Of a stretch of 34,977 bases of DNA, positions 25,996 through 34,017 are shown piece after piece. The DNA comes from Opitutia bacterium UBA4506 (GTDB lineage: Bacteria > Verrucomicrobiota > Verrucomicrobiia > Opitutales > Puniceicoccaceae): assembly GCA_002388665.1 (NCBI GenBank), contig DGMY01000013.1, positions 1 through 34,977 of the forward strand, read 5' to 3'. The notes beneath the pieces were generated by a model. The model was not told where the DNA came from, ran no database searches, and saw only the letters and a program-made list of their open reading frames with translations. Each line of letters starts with the position of its first letter. Position 1 is the stretch's first letter. The position numbers were made by a program, and so were the translations under genes.

Positions 25996-26748
25996 CTACC
26001 GAGATCCAACCACTGTTTCTGGCTGCTGCTTCTCGGTTGGCAAATACACTCGGCGCACGGTCACCATGCCCTCGCGTCTTGGATCGCTGAGCACAAAGAC
26101 CAGGGAACTTCTTCCTTTCCGAAAAACCCACTCGGTCTGGTAGACAAGCTTCCATTCTTCCTCTCCCGCGGCCTCCTCTTCGACCTGCAAAGCAAATGCG
26201 ACTCGAAAATTGGGGCGATCGGGGCTGGGGGCATCCATGATCTCGGATTGTTTCGGTTCGAGCGAAAGACGCGTCTTTCCGATCTGAGCTACGAGTTTCG
26301 AATCGGCCATATTGAAGACCTTGTAGACATCGCGACCATTGGGAACCATCCCGGTCCTCACCGGAACGAGAGGATAGAGGCTGCTGTCAGGACGCAGCGG
26401 CATAAAGATGACGAGGTTGTCTCGCGTCCCCGGAACAAGGGGAACCGAACCGACGAGAATGGCGGGACGCTCTCCTTCCTCATTCATCGGACCATCCCGA
26501 TAGAATGATAATGTCCCTGTAAGTTCGGCAGTTTGCTTCGGGGATGGAGCCCCGTTGTGCACCGTAATATCTACGCGTTCTTCACCGTTCCAAAAAAACA
26601 ATCCCCGAACGGTCCCGCCCCAACTCAACACTGAAAAATCGGTTGCGACCGGCTCTTCTTCTAGCGCTTGCGACTGTAATCCACTCGTACCGAAGAGCAG
26701 GAATAGGATCAGAAACTTTCTCATGGGTGTAAATATAGCCATAAACAT
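25996..26748 (-). CDS. Small secreted protein coupled to the pseudopilin gene, function unknown
   Basis: This 250-residue protein from the ATG at 26748 has an N-terminal signal peptide (RKFLILFLLFGTSGLQSQA) and a predicted all-beta body of unknown family. The ATG begins 1 nt after the stop of the pseudopilin gene, and CGGAGA (26755-26760), inside that gene's last codons, is its ribosome-binding site. Longer upstream starts are therefore less likely. An ATG at 26724 is the next alternative. I do not recognise any catalytic motif. Tight coupling suggests it works with the pseudopilin-like protein, perhaps as a periplasmic partner. Confidence 0.8.
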   Translation of the reverse strand: MFMAIFTPMRKFLILFLLFGTSGLQSQALEEEPVATDFSVLSWGGTVRGLFFWNGEERVDITVHNGAPSPKQTAELTGTLSFYRDGPMNEEGERPAILVGSVPLVPGTRDNLVIFMPLRPDSSLYPLVPVRTGMVPNGRDVYKVFNMADSKLVAQIGKTRLSLEPKQSEIMDAPSPDRPNFRVAFALQVEEEAAGEEEWKLVYQTEWVFRKGRSSLVFVLSDPRREGMVTVRRVYLPTEKQQPETVVGSR

Positions 26749-26749
26749 C

Positions 26750-29700
26750 TTAAATCTCCGCGCGATCCATCCAACGGAACCCGACCACCTCGAACGCTCT
26801 TCCAAAATCGCTGGAATCATCCGGCTCAAACTCATTCGCTGGATCCGGATCGATCGGAGTCACCTTGCGGCGCACGACCGTTTCGCACCAGGCCTCCCCC
26901 AACGAATTCCCCGTGATTGGATCGACATACTCCCCAAAGGATCGGATCAGGAAGGTATCTCCCCGAACAGAGATCAACGGGGCCAAACGCTGCAGTAGAT
27001 CTCCCTGCATTACAAACCCCGGAAACCCTGCGGCCTGAAAATCCGCGTCACCGACGACATTGTGGAAACCTGATTCAGAGAAACCACCCGAAGCCGGATC
27101 CGAAAAACTGCCAATGACTGAATCACGGTTCAGGCCCTTAGTGGGATCGTCCAAAGCCGCTTGCAACGCACCCGCACGACTCGTGTCATCTCCCTTCAAA
27201 GACCGATTCACAAAATCCCCGAGCGAGAGAAAAGGACCTCTTAACTTTACCTGGTCCACAATCGCCTCGGCCAAGTTCTCCAGCTCATCTTCGCTGATCA
27301 CACGGTAGCCCTTCCAAAAATTCTCCTGTCCAGAGCCGGATCCCGGATCGAACGCGCCTCCCGTCAGCCACGAAAACCTCGAGACCACAAATCCGCCATC
27401 CCCTTTCTCGAAAGCACCGGTGGCATCGCTGTTCTCAATCGGAATCGATTCAAGGAACAACCCACCGAGGAAGGCCATCCAAGCCTCCTTCGAGGACGAA
27501 TTCACATTAAAAGCACCATTCACGGATAGATAGCCGGCCATCTGCTCGTAGATCTCCTCCCCTCCGGTGACACCGTAGTCTCCACGGTTATCCAATACAG
27601 AAAATTCGAGTTCTTTCACATCCTCAGAGTATTCGTACCTCCGATTCTGGAAAGCAGTGGACCGCGTTTTACCCTCCGCGATCTCCGATGAACTCAGTTG
27701 TACATCAGGCACTCCACCCGACTTAAACTCCTCCAACATATCCTCAGTAGCCTCCCAGGTTATGCCCGAGAAAAAGTAGCTGTCCCACATCTTCTCGTTC
27801 ACGAGATAAGAGGTATCAAACATCTTAAAATTCTCGTGATCGACCGAGAAATCATTCACGTCCGAATTGTAGATTCTGGCTTTGTGATCACTGGATGAAG
27901 TCGCGTCCAAAGGAATGCGAATATTGGGATAGGAATTTCCGACCATGTAGGTGGGATCGAAATTGTAGCGGCCCATATTTGCGTGCTGCAAATTGCCGAG
28001 CGAGAGTGCCGGAGTGCGCGGACGGTCAAACAGGACCACCCTCTCGGCCCCGGAAGGATCATTGGAATAGCCCCAGTAACCACTCTTCCGCGTCGTGTCG
28101 GAAAACATCGGGGAGGTATCGTCACCGGGACTAAACAGACCGTATTTTCCAGGACGAGCGGCTGAATAGGTACTCAGCAGAGGGTAACCCACGCCTTCAT
28201 CAAATCCATCCCACTCGAGGTTATTGTTAATCGCCCGAACGTTCGAATCAATCAATGTCCGCCATGGAACATCCAATTCGGAAGAACTCTTCAACCAATA
28301 TCCGATCGAAAGAACGGTATCCGATGTGGATGCGGCGCGGAGGGAGGGAAAGGATACTTCGCTCTCCACCGGCGTTCCAGAAGAACCCAGATCCGGAAAC
28401 ATCTTGCCCATGCTCCAAACTCCATTTGAGGTCCGGCCTGAATACTGAGCAAAATTCATTGAGGCAGTAGGAGAATCTTCCTGAGTGAACTTAATTGAGA
28501 ATGCCACCAAACTGCTCGGGTCGCTTTCGTCAATAGCGGGATAGGTCAACGGCTGAAGAATCGCTGCTTCGCCTGCAGTGAACCCCCACTCCCGTTGCTT
28601 TTGGATGGCATTGGGATGGTGGGTCCCCTGCTTCCCTTTATGCGCTACCGCGACTCCGGCGCTATACGCTCTGGGATCATCTGTTTCATGCCGCAAAGTT
28701 GACACCATTCCCATGTGCCCCGTGACGTAGGGATGGAGGTAGATATAGGCGTCCGAGACTTCATCGACGGTCCCATCTGCCCGAGTATCCAAGGCAATCC
28801 CCCTCGCACCACCGTCACCGACCACTATCCGGTCGGCTGGGTACCGGGAGTTTGTGGGGTCGATCCCAACGTAGCGGGTCTCCCCGGGGTTGATCGTGAA
28901 ATTCGAGAGATAGAAGCCTACGTTCCCAAACCCGTTGTTCGGCATAATTTCACGCAGAGCAAACTCAACCGTTCCATATCCATCCACCTCGATTGTTACC
29001 TTTGGGTTCGAGGGCCAACTGATTTTGATCCGCTCGTCCATCTCGATCGCCACGTTGTACGGATTGTACAATCCAAACATGGGATTAATCCAGAACTCCA
29101 AGCCGTGCGCACCTTCATTCACTCCCAGATCCAACTGCACGCGGGAAACAATCGGAGTTAAGATACTCGTAAGCTGGTAATTGTCAGATATCGGCGAATT
29201 CCGAAGATACTCATTTCCAGGAAAGGAGCCGCGGTCTGAAGGAACTGTCTGATACGGTAACCCCGTCGAGGTCTGTGGCGATTGAGTGTATTCGGGCAGG
29301 TAATGCTGCCACCCGATATACTTGTGCAGGCTATTCGTAGTCGAGCTGGTCGCCGATTCCTGGGCTCTGAATGGCTCAAAATAGTCAGCAGTGTAATTCG
29401 AGTACTCAAGAGCATCGTCCATATCTATCCGGGAATTCAATTCCAGCGTCTTAGGATGCAACGATTCACGGTTCCAATAATATTTCCGACTCCGCCCACC
29501 CGGGATATACTGACGATAGTAAGAACGTAATATACTCCAGTTCGGGCCACCCTTATCCACTCCATCAATCCCGTCCGCGACAATCAACGGATCGTCGAGA
29601 AAATAGAGGGAGTCCTGATCACTGTTCGCCGCCGGATCAGGTACGAAATAACGATCGAAAATCTTTCTAAACTCAAACGCCTGTGTGAGGTCTTTCTTCA

Positions 29701-30565
29701 AGCCCCCGTTTTTCACATCCACTTGCAGACCGGTCGACAACGGAGTGAGCGAGAAGAATGCCCGATCCCGCAACGCCAGTTCGGTCTCGTCAGATGGGCG
29801 AGCCAAATCAACGAGCTGAGTCAGATCGTAAAGATTCTTCACTCGCTCATCATTCGTCGGATAATCCTCCAGCCCGGGGACCAATTCCACCCCCGAACGG
29901 GCGACTTGGTTGAGTGAGTTGATCAACTCCTGATTGTTCGAACTATCGAGAAAGTCATCGTGCAAATCGACTCTGGCCTTGGTATTTTCATCCGACACCC
30001 AATAGGCAAAGTAGTCTTCGTTTCCAGCACCGACGTTCTCACGAAGGACCACCGTCTCCTGAACCGGAGACACCGATTCATTACGCGCCAATACCACCTG
30101 GTCCTCGGACGCTACCGCGGAAAGATCGGCTTCCGGCGTCCAGTAGTCTCCGTCGGAGGATTCTTTGCCTGTGTTACCACTCACCAGCCAAACCGCATCT
30201 GAAAGGCGTTCGGACTGGCTCAAATTCTCCCAATTGGCGGTACCGGTGTCCCATACGCCAACCCACTCAGGTGACTGCAGAGAGAGCCCGCCTGAACCGT
30301 CACTTTGCGGCTCAAAAATCGATGCACGTGCGGTTGCCCGCTTATCCGGACCCACATCGCGCTGGAGGCGACCGATCGCGAGTATCGCCCCCAATTGGGC
30401 ATTCTCCTGCGCACGGACTCGGGCACCCTGCGATTCGGCACTGCCGACTTCCATTCGCGTAATCGCTGACAGGGCGACCAGTATCAGCACGATGAAAGCC
30501 ATCAACGACAGTGCGATAATTAAGGCAAATCCTGTACGATTCGGTTCGGTTTTGAGAACGCGCAT
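26750..30565 (-). CDS. Giant pseudopilin-like (PilX/Verru_Chthon cassette A-like) protein
   Basis: This 1271-residue protein has a prepilin-like N-terminus: a basic leader, Gly12-Phe13 as the probable peptidase site, then a hydrophobic helix (FALIIALSLMAFIVLILVAL). The usual Glu5 after the cleavage site is absent, as in PilX and GspK-type minor pilins. The large exported part has no motif I recognise. From memory it resembles the protein A of the Verru_Chthon cassettes of Verrucomicrobia, which usually come with three further pilin-like genes (B, C, D). Here only the 250-residue partner follows. Operator site D lies about 108 bp upstream. Type IV pilus or type II secretion genes are not in the window. 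Confidence 0.82.
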   Translation of the reverse strand: MRVLKTEPNRTGFALIIALSLMAFIVLILVALSAITRMEVGSAESQGARVRAQENAQLGAILAIGRLQRDVGPDKRATARASIFEPQSDGSGGLSLQSPEWVGVWDTGTANWENLSQSERLSDAVWLVSGNTGKESSDGDYWTPEADLSAVASEDQVVLARNESVSPVQETVVLRENVGAGNEDYFAYWVSDENTKARVDLHDDFLDSSNNQELINSLNQVARSGVELVPGLEDYPTNDERVKNLYDLTQLVDLARPSDETELALRDRAFFSLTPLSTGLQVDVKNGGLKKDLTQAFEFRKIFDRYFVPDPAANSDQDSLYFLDDPLIVADGIDGVDKGGPNWSILRSYYRQYIPGGRSRKYYWNRESLHPKTLELNSRIDMDDALEYSNYTADYFEPFRAQESATSSTTNSLHKYIGWQHYLPEYTQSPQTSTGLPYQTVPSDRGSFPGNEYLRNSPISDNYQLTSILTPIVSRVQLDLGVNEGAHGLEFWINPMFGLYNPYNVAIEMDERIKISWPSNPKVTIEVDGYGTVEFALREIMPNNGFGNVGFYLSNFTINPGETRYVGIDPTNSRYPADRIVVGDGGARGIALDTRADGTVDEVSDAYIYLHPYVTGHMGMVSTLRHETDDPRAYSAGVAVAHKGKQGTHHPNAIQKQREWGFTAGEAAILQPLTYPAIDESDPSSLVAFSIKFTQEDSPTASMNFAQYSGRTSNGVWSMGKMFPDLGSSGTPVESEVSFPSLRAASTSDTVLSIGYWLKSSSELDVPWRTLIDSNVRAINNNLEWDGFDEGVGYPLLSTYSAARPGKYGLFSPGDDTSPMFSDTTRKSGYWGYSNDPSGAERVVLFDRPRTPALSLGNLQHANMGRYNFDPTYMVGNSYPNIRIPLDATSSSDHKARIYNSDVNDFSVDHENFKMFDTSYLVNEKMWDSYFFSGITWEATEDMLEEFKSGGVPDVQLSSSEIAEGKTRSTAFQNRRYEYSEDVKELEFSVLDNRGDYGVTGGEEIYEQMAGYLSVNGAFNVNSSSKEAWMAFLGGLFLESIPIENSDATGAFEKGDGGFVVSRFSWLTGGAFDPGSGSGQENFWKGYRVISEDELENLAEAIVDQVKLRGPFLSLGDFVNRSLKGDDTSRAGALQAALDDPTKGLNRDSVIGSFSDPASGGFSESGFHNVVGDADFQAAGFPGFVMQGDLLQRLAPLISVRGDTFLIRSFGEYVDPITGNSLGEAWCETVVRRKVTPIDPDPANEFEPDDSSDFGRAFEVVGFRWMDRAEI

Positions 30566-30655
30566 CCAGTAAGGTGTGGGTTTGGGGTTAACAGGGGGGA
30601 ATTTCCATTAGACTCGATGCCAGAGGCAGCAAACAATTCTAATCTCAATGAAAAT

Positions 30656-30684
30656 ACTATCCGCCCGACCACTGACTAAGTCAA
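30656..30684 (-). promoter_or_regulatory. Candidate promoter of the pseudopilin operon overlapping site D
   Basis: On the minus strand TTGACT (30679-30684) is followed after 17 nt by GATAGT (30656-30661), a fair sigma-70-like pair. The -35 hexamer is half of operator site D, so a bound regulator would block or contact RNA polymerase there. This is prediction by eye only. Confidence 0.4.
30673..30683. promoter_or_regulatory. TGACTNAGTCA palindrome, site D (pseudopilin operon)
   Basis: TGACTAAGTCA is a perfect 11-bp dyad, about 108 nt upstream of the pseudopilin ATG, in the 249-bp divergent region shared with the alpha-galactosidase gene. Confidence 0.75.
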
Positions 30685-30730
30685 TAGAGATTTCGAATTT
30701 AATTCCTCTTTTCGATCAGATTATTTGTGC

Positions 30731-30765
30731 CTGTGAAGTTTTTGGAAAAATCCAAATTTTCACAG
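30731..30765. promoter_or_regulatory. 35-bp interrupted inverted repeat between sites D and E
   Basis: The core TTTGGA-AAAA-TCCAAA (30741-30756) is a perfect dyad, and outside it CTGTGAA (30731-30737) mirrors TTCACAG (30759-30765). The outer arms are offset by one base. It sits between the two operators of the divergent region. It could be a second regulator's site or a hairpin in a long leader. The sequence ATTTTCACAGAA recurs upstream of the sulfatase gene. Confidence 0.5.
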
Positions 30766-30775
30766 AACTGCCCCT

Positions 30776-30786
30776 TGACTTAGTCA
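30776..30786. promoter_or_regulatory. TGACTNAGTCA palindrome, site E (alpha-galactosidase)
   Basis: TGACTTAGTCA is a perfect 11-bp dyad 28 nt upstream of the GH36 ATG. A half-site (AGTCAA) follows at 30804-30809. TTGACT (30775-30780) could also serve as a -35, with a weak -10 (GATTTT) 17 nt later, which would give a very short or absent leader. Confidence 0.75.
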
Positions 30787-30814
30787 CTAGAGGTCTCGAT
30801 TTTAGTCAATACCC

Positions 30815-32584
30815 ATGAGTCATTCCAACACCTTTCCGCTCGGCATCGTACGCACAGGGGACCACCCTTCCCTAATCGATTACACCTGCGTCTCTCACGA
30901 GATGACTGCAGGGGTGAATGAGTACAGGTTTACCTTTCGCCACCAAACGGACCGTGCGCCGGCCCCGGTCGTCATCGAATGGAAGATCCCCCTTCTCGAT
31001 ACAGTAGGAAAATGGCACCCTCTCATCGCGGCCGACCGGTCGTTGACTTCGGGATGGTGCACCTACATTCAATCCTACGCCACGCGGAGCGCGCCCGTTT
31101 ACACACTGTTCTCAGAAGCTGGAGAGAATCGGCAGACGTTCGCCTTGTCCGATGCAATCAACCCAATTTCGACTCGCATCCAAGTGGAGGAAGATACGGC
31201 TGAGATCAAATGTGAGGTGGTTCTCTTCGACGCCCCCTCCGAACCTATTTCGGAGTATCAGGTCACGCTCCGAATCGACAACCGACAACTTCCCTATCAC
31301 GAATCGCTGGCCGACATTTCGGACTGGTGGGCCGCGATGGAAGAGTACCGGCCTGCCGCGGTACCTGAATCGGCCTTTGATCCGGTCTACTCGACTTGGT
31401 ATAGCTATCACCAAGAGCTGACCGAGGAGGAGATCGAACAAGAATGCAAGTGGTCCAAAGAACTCGGCTGTGACTCCGTAATCGTTGATGATGGCTGGCA
31501 AACCGACGACAGCAACAAGGGGTACCAATTTTGTGGAGACTGGGAAATCGCAACCTCGAAATTCCCGGGGTTCACCGACCACGTGAAGCGCGTTCAAGAG
31601 ATGAACATGCGCTATTTGCTTTGGTTCTCGGTGCCCTACGCAGGTCGCGAAAGTGAAGCGTGGAAAACCTTCCGCGATCGCGTCCTGCCCAAGGCTCACG
31701 CCAATGCAGACTGCCTGGACCCTCGCTTCCCGAAGGTTCGTCAATATCTCATCGATCTCTATCGAAAAGCCGTCGAGGACTGGGGCCTGGATGGCCTGAA
31801 GCTTGATTTCGTCGACCAGTTTACCGCAGAAGCGCTCTCTTCCAGCGAAGAAGAGACTCACGATATGGTTTCGGTCCCGTGTGCCGCGGATCGCCTCCTT
31901 TCAGACATGAGTGAGACTCTTCAGAAAGTTCGACCCGACGTACTCATCGAATTCCGCCAACGATACATCGGACCGGCGATGCGGAAGTACGGGAATATTC
32001 TCCGGGCGCAAGATTGCCCCAATGATGCCCTGAGCAATCGCGTCCGCACGATCGACGTTCGGCTTCTGGCTGGAAACACGGCGGTGCACTCAGACATGAT
32101 CATGTGGCATCGCGAAGAAACCGTAGAACGGGTCTCCCAGCAACTATGGGCTTCCTTGTTCGCCGTCCCACAGATTTCGGTCCGCGGGAACGCAATTCCC
32201 CCTGAGCACGAGAAGGCACTCCAGTTCTTTCTCCGGTTCTGGAAGAATCACCGCGATTGTCTAGTCCATGGGGAACTGCAACCGCTTGAGCCACAATTGC
32301 TTTACCCCGTCGTGATTGCGCGTTCGTCGAAAGAAACGATCGCCGCGGTCTACCAGTCAGGGAAGGTCGTTCAGCTACCAGAATTGAATCACCCGCTGTA
32401 TCTCATCAATGCATCAGCCGATTCGAAAGTCTACCTGGATACCGCGAATCTCTCGAAGACGATCCATTATAAGATTTTCGACTGCACGGGCAGCGAGGTT
32501 CGGACCGATTCCATTCAAGAAGCTGGCCCGATCCTCACACTACCCGTACCTCCGTCAGGTCTTGTCGAAATCCGAAACGGTTAA
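30815..32584 (+). CDS. GH36-like alpha-galactosidase
   Basis: This 589-residue protein has an N-terminal beta-sandwich (about 1-185) and a TIM barrel with GH36 signatures: VIVDDGWQTDD, YLLWFSVPYAG, and GLKLDFVDQF with the nucleophile expected at Asp331. LRAQDCPND has the acid/base expected at Asp400. GH36 enzymes remove alpha-linked galactose and related sugars. Specificity for galactose itself is a family inference; related sugars are possible. There is no signal peptide, so it should work in the cytoplasm. Two TGACTNAGTCA palindromes and a large inverted repeat lie upstream. Its stop overlaps the stop of the convergent sulfatase gene (TTAA at 32581-32584). Confidence 0.9.
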   Translation: MSHSNTFPLGIVRTGDHPSLIDYTCVSHEMTAGVNEYRFTFRHQTDRAPAPVVIEWKIPLLDTVGKWHPLIAADRSLTSGWCTYIQSYATRSAPVYTLFSEAGENRQTFALSDAINPISTRIQVEEDTAEIKCEVVLFDAPSEPISEYQVTLRIDNRQLPYHESLADISDWWAAMEEYRPAAVPESAFDPVYSTWYSYHQELTEEEIEQECKWSKELGCDSVIVDDGWQTDDSNKGYQFCGDWEIATSKFPGFTDHVKRVQEMNMRYLLWFSVPYAGRESEAWKTFRDRVLPKAHANADCLDPRFPKVRQYLIDLYRKAVEDWGLDGLKLDFVDQFTAEALSSSEEETHDMVSVPCAADRLLSDMSETLQKVRPDVLIEFRQRYIGPAMRKYGNILRAQDCPNDALSNRVRTIDVRLLAGNTAVHSDMIMWHREETVERVSQQLWASLFAVPQISVRGNAIPPEHEKALQFFLRFWKNHRDCLVHGELQPLEPQLLYPVVIARSSKETIAAVYQSGKVVQLPELNHPLYLINASADSKVYLDTANLSKTIHYKIFDCTGSEVRTDSIQEAGPILTLPVPPSGLVEIRNG

Positions 32585-34017
32585 TCCGCCCAGAATACCT
32601 TGGGGGGCTGATTCCCACAAGGAACCATCGCAGTCTCATCAAAGGTGACGTCTGTCCGGTCCTTGACGTGGCTTTTCATAATCTGCCGCATCACTTCTAG
32701 TTGGTCAGATTCCCCGGAGAGGTCGCGAGTTTCATTCGGATCATTTTCCAGGTCGAAGAGCTGCTCCTCGTTTGTCCCGGCGAACCAGAGGTACTTCCAG
32801 CGTTCGCTCACCACCCATAGATTCGCATACCGACCAAAGCACTGGCCGAAAATATGATCCGGGGCATCGTCGGGCTCCTTCCCGTCGAGATACGGCGCGA
32901 GTGAACGGCCGTCCATTGAAGGTGGAATCTCCAAACCTGCGAGATCCAACAGGGTCGGTGCGATGTCTTCCCAACAGACGAGATCATTGGTCTCCATTGA
33001 GGGAAGGTCCACGTTCAACCCACTCAAGAAAAACGGAACGTGCGCTGAGGCTTCGTATCCGAGGGACTTCCGAAACAAGTGGTGATCGCCCAGCATTTCC
33101 CCGTGATCCGAACTGAACACGATATAAAGCGGGTCATTCCCTACGTCGGGAAGATTCGTCCACTGCTCCAGGATGTGCGAGATACAATCGTCGATGTGAT
33201 TGATCAATCCATAGTAGGCTGCGGTCGCTCTCCGCATGGTATCATCGTCAAACGGACCCGCAACCGCATCGGCCGGCACCCTTGCGATATCGGTCTTGGG
33301 CGCCCATTCCCCGATCACAGGACTCGGAATATCCTTATCCATGTAGCGGTCGAAATAATGCTGCAACGGAAGGAACGGTGGATGTGGATGGAAAAACGAC
33401 AGGTGAAGGAAAAGCGGACAGCTAGGATCTCTTCGCTGCTGGAACAGCTTCACGGTTTCATCCGTCACCCATTGATTCCAGTGCAGCGTATCGTCCATGC
33501 CCCATGGCGCCGAGAGTCGGCTATTGCTCCCGACCCCTTGATAGGTCGGATGCCGAGTCACCCCTTTCTCCTGCAACCAGCGCACGTAGTCATTCCGCTT
33601 CTGGTGCGGATGGTCGGGGCGCCAATTACAGGTCTCCGAAAGCGTGATATTATCGAACCCATACCGCTTCCCCTGCGGGTGCAAATGCAGCTTCCCGATC
33701 AACTCGGTATGGTAACCTGCATCTCGCAAACATCCGGGGAGAGTTGCAGGAGGATCAAAGTCGACGCCATCTTGATAACGCCGTAACCCGTGTGAATCGG
33801 GGCTCATACCGGAGATCAATGTCCTGCGCGCAGGGATACAGACCGGGCAGGTCACATAGCCCTTTCGAAAATTAACCCCTCGACCTGCCAACGCGTCAAG
33901 GTTCGGTGTTTCTAGAATGTGGTTCCCATTAATCCCCAAACAATCCGACCGCTGCTGGTCTGTAGTGATCAAAAGGATGTGGGGTCTACGTTCGCTCTGA
34001 TTTCTCATGTTCCTCAA
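32581..34017 (-). CDS. S1-family sulfatase (CxPxR type), no signal peptide
   Basis: This is a 478-residue arylsulfatase-type enzyme. The activation motif C60-I-P-A-R64 provides the cysteine converted to formylglycine. Metal-binding residues appear in ITTDQQRSD (Asp20) and in SSDHGEMLGDH. CxPAR is a common variant of CxPSR. Length and C-terminal features (LFDLENDPNETRDLS) fit the S1 family. It lacks a signal peptide, so it should desulfate imported oligosaccharides in the cytoplasm. An anaerobic sulfatase-maturing enzyme or FGE would be needed and is not in the window. Pairing with the convergent alpha-galactosidase suggests a sulfated galactose-containing glycan, but this is inference. Confidence 0.93.
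   Translation of the reverse strand: MRNMRNQSERRPHILLITTDQQRSDCLGINGNHILETPNLDALAGRGVNFRKGYVTCPVCIPARRTLISGMSPDSHGLRRYQDGVDFDPPATLPGCLRDAGYHTELIGKLHLHPQGKRYGFDNITLSETCNWRPDHPHQKRNDYVRWLQEKGVTRHPTYQGVGSNSRLSAPWGMDDTLHWNQWVTDETVKLFQQRRDPSCPLFLHLSFFHPHPPFLPLQHYFDRYMDKDIPSPVIGEWAPKTDIARVPADAVAGPFDDDTMRRATAAYYGLINHIDDCISHILEQWTNLPDVGNDPLYIVFSSDHGEMLGDHHLFRKSLGYEASAHVPFFLSGLNVDLPSMETNDLVCWEDIAPTLLDLAGLEIPPSMDGRSLAPYLDGKEPDDAPDHIFGQCFGRYANLWVVSERWKYLWFAGTNEEQLFDLENDPNETRDLSGESDQLEVMRQIMKSHVKDRTDVTFDETAMVPCGNQPPKVFWAD

Noticed and set aside
25759..26508. 249-residue plus-strand reading frame
   Set aside because: It runs through the PEP-CTERM terminator and antisense to the secreted partner gene; no motif.
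30775..30803. Reading the TTGACTNAGTCA motif only as a sigma-70 -35 element
   Set aside because: Perfect dyad symmetry in all five copies and the lack of suitable -10 boxes at sites A-C argue for a protein-binding operator, though sites D and E may serve both roles.
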